A DNA stretch of 64,000 bases from Leisingera sp. ANG59. GTDB lineage: Bacteria > Pseudomonadota > Alphaproteobacteria > Rhodobacterales > Rhodobacteraceae. Below are positions 63,452-64,000 of this stretch, piece by piece. Position 1 is the first letter of the stretch; each line of letters begins with the position of its first letter. Under the pieces are notes generated by a model. That model ran no database searches and was not told where the DNA came from. It saw only the letters and a program-made list of their open reading frames with translations. The position numbers were made by a program, and so were the translations under genes. The DNA lies in contig NZ_WLCM01000005.1 in assembly GCF_013317235.1 (NCBI RefSeq), positions 29,146 to 93,145 on the forward strand, written 5' to 3'.

Positions 63452-64000
63452 ATGACTGACCGCCTGCCGCCCCTCACCGCTTTGCGCGCCTTTGACGCCG
63501 CCGCCCGCCACATGTCCTTTGCCAAGGCGGCAGATGAGCTGAACGTAACCCCTGCGGCGCTGTCCTTTCAGATTAAATCGCTGGAGGAGCATCTGGGCCA
63601 GCCGCTGTTCCGCCGCCTGAACCGGGCGGTGGAGCTGACCGAGGCAGGCGAGACGCTGGCCCCCGGCGCGGCAGAGGGTTTCCGCACCTTGGGGCAGGCC
63701 TGGCAAAGCACCCGGCGGCTGCTGGATGAGACTACGCTGACGGTCACAGCCGGGCCTGCGCTGACGGCAAAATGGCTGGCGCCGCGGCTGTTCGAGTTTG
63801 CCCGCACCCACCCGGAGATCGAGCTGCGGCTGTCGGCCTCTCTCAAGGTGGTGGACCTGCGCCGCGGCGATGTGGATGTGGCGATCCGCTTTGGCGTCTC
63901 GGACGATGTGGGCCTTGCGTCTTATGGCACAAGGCCGGACTGGCTGACACCGGTGATGACGCCGGAGCTGCATGAGCAATTCCCCACCCCGGACTCACTG
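63452..64000 (+). CDS. LysR-type transcriptional regulator, GcvA-like, partial
   Basis: The first 183 residues of a LysR protein are present; the gene runs off the window. The N-terminal helix-turn-helix is LRAFDAAARHMSFAKAADEL with NVTPAALSFQIKSLEEHLG. The effector domain begins about residue 88 (LTVTAGPALTAKWLAPRLFEF) and includes the GDVDVAIRFGVSDD segment typical of the GcvA/AmpR subfamily. The target genes and ligand are unknown; the small gene on the opposite strand is a candidate. An alternative ATG at 63444 is out of frame. Confidence 0.9.
   Translation, partial: MTDRLPPLTALRAFDAAARHMSFAKAADELNVTPAALSFQIKSLEEHLGQPLFRRLNRAVELTEAGETLAPGAAEGFRTLGQAWQSTRRLLDETTLTVTAGPALTAKWLAPRLFEFARTHPEIELRLSASLKVVDLRRGDVDVAIRFGVSDDVGLASYGTRPDWLTPVMTPELHEQFPTPDSL

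Overview
The window looks like a chromosomal segment of an alphaproteobacterium of the Roseobacter group (Rhodobacteraceae/Roseobacteraceae, near Leisingera, Phaeobacter or Ruegeria). This rests on recalled protein resemblance and gene content, not on a search. Supporting signs are high GC, a PgaI/PgaR-like luxI-luxR pair, ethylmalonyl-CoA pathway genes, an sdhCDAB operon, a suc-lpd cluster with extra genes, and an H-NS/HvrA-type protein. Nearly all of the window is coding. I found no rRNA, tRNA, CRISPR array, insertion sequence or prophage.

Layout. 1-3.2 kb: end of a class IV aminotransferase, uspA-like gene, a frameshifted 2-hydroxychromene-2-carboxylate isomerase gene, nfuA, tsaB, rimI. 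3.4-8.3 kb: a BMP-type nucleoside ABC transporter operon with a small NTF2-like gene inside it. 8.3-11.5 kb: a repeat-rich gap, two tandem TauE/SafE paralogues and a TIGR02186 protein. 11.6-15.4 kb: SDR, RecD-like helicase, luxI, luxR. 15.8-21.9 kb: ccr, a PlsB/PlsC-like acyltransferase, ecm, an H-NS-like gene and deoD. 22-24.6 kb: a DUF1989 protein, small genes, a ZIP transporter and a lipoprotein. 24.7-28.1 kb: sdhCDAB. 28.3-33.3 kb: a vWA protein, mch, a DUF1737 protein, nnrU, mcl2 and a third TauE/SafE protein. 33.5-45.1 kb: mdh, sucC, a GT25 glycosyltransferase, sucD, sucA, sucB, an AT-rich membrane gene, a MAPEG gene, a small gene and lpd. 45.2-53.1 kb: an EthD-like gene, a sterol desaturase-type protein, plsC, ftsX, ftsE, a zinc-ribbon protein and a TIGR02302 protein. 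53.1-56.8 kb: lysA, two tiny lipoproteins and argH. 56.8-60.5 kb: a TlpA-like thioredoxin, a tyrosine phosphatase-like protein, hypotheticals, a second desaturase and a degenerate EAL protein. 61-63.1 kb: phaA and phaB. The window ends in a LysR-type regulator.

The genes cover most of acetyl-CoA and C4 metabolism: TCA enzymes (mdh, sucABCD, lpd, sdhCDAB), the polyhydroxybutyrate entry steps (phaA, phaB), and four ethylmalonyl-CoA pathway genes (ccr, ecm, mch, mcl2). Pairs of a GTGATCAC palindrome lie about 116 bp upstream of both sdhC and sucC, which suggests one shared regulator. CTGC-N3/4-GCAG sites upstream of phaA look like PhaR operators. Other points worth a look are the gene inserted inside sucCD, an E2o with two lipoyl domains, a low-GC membrane gene inside the suc-lpd cluster, a perfect hairpin in the presumed leader of the H-NS-like gene, and several dispersed short repeats in the gaps. 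I saw no clear new defence or mobile system; the most novel signals are regulatory and organisational.
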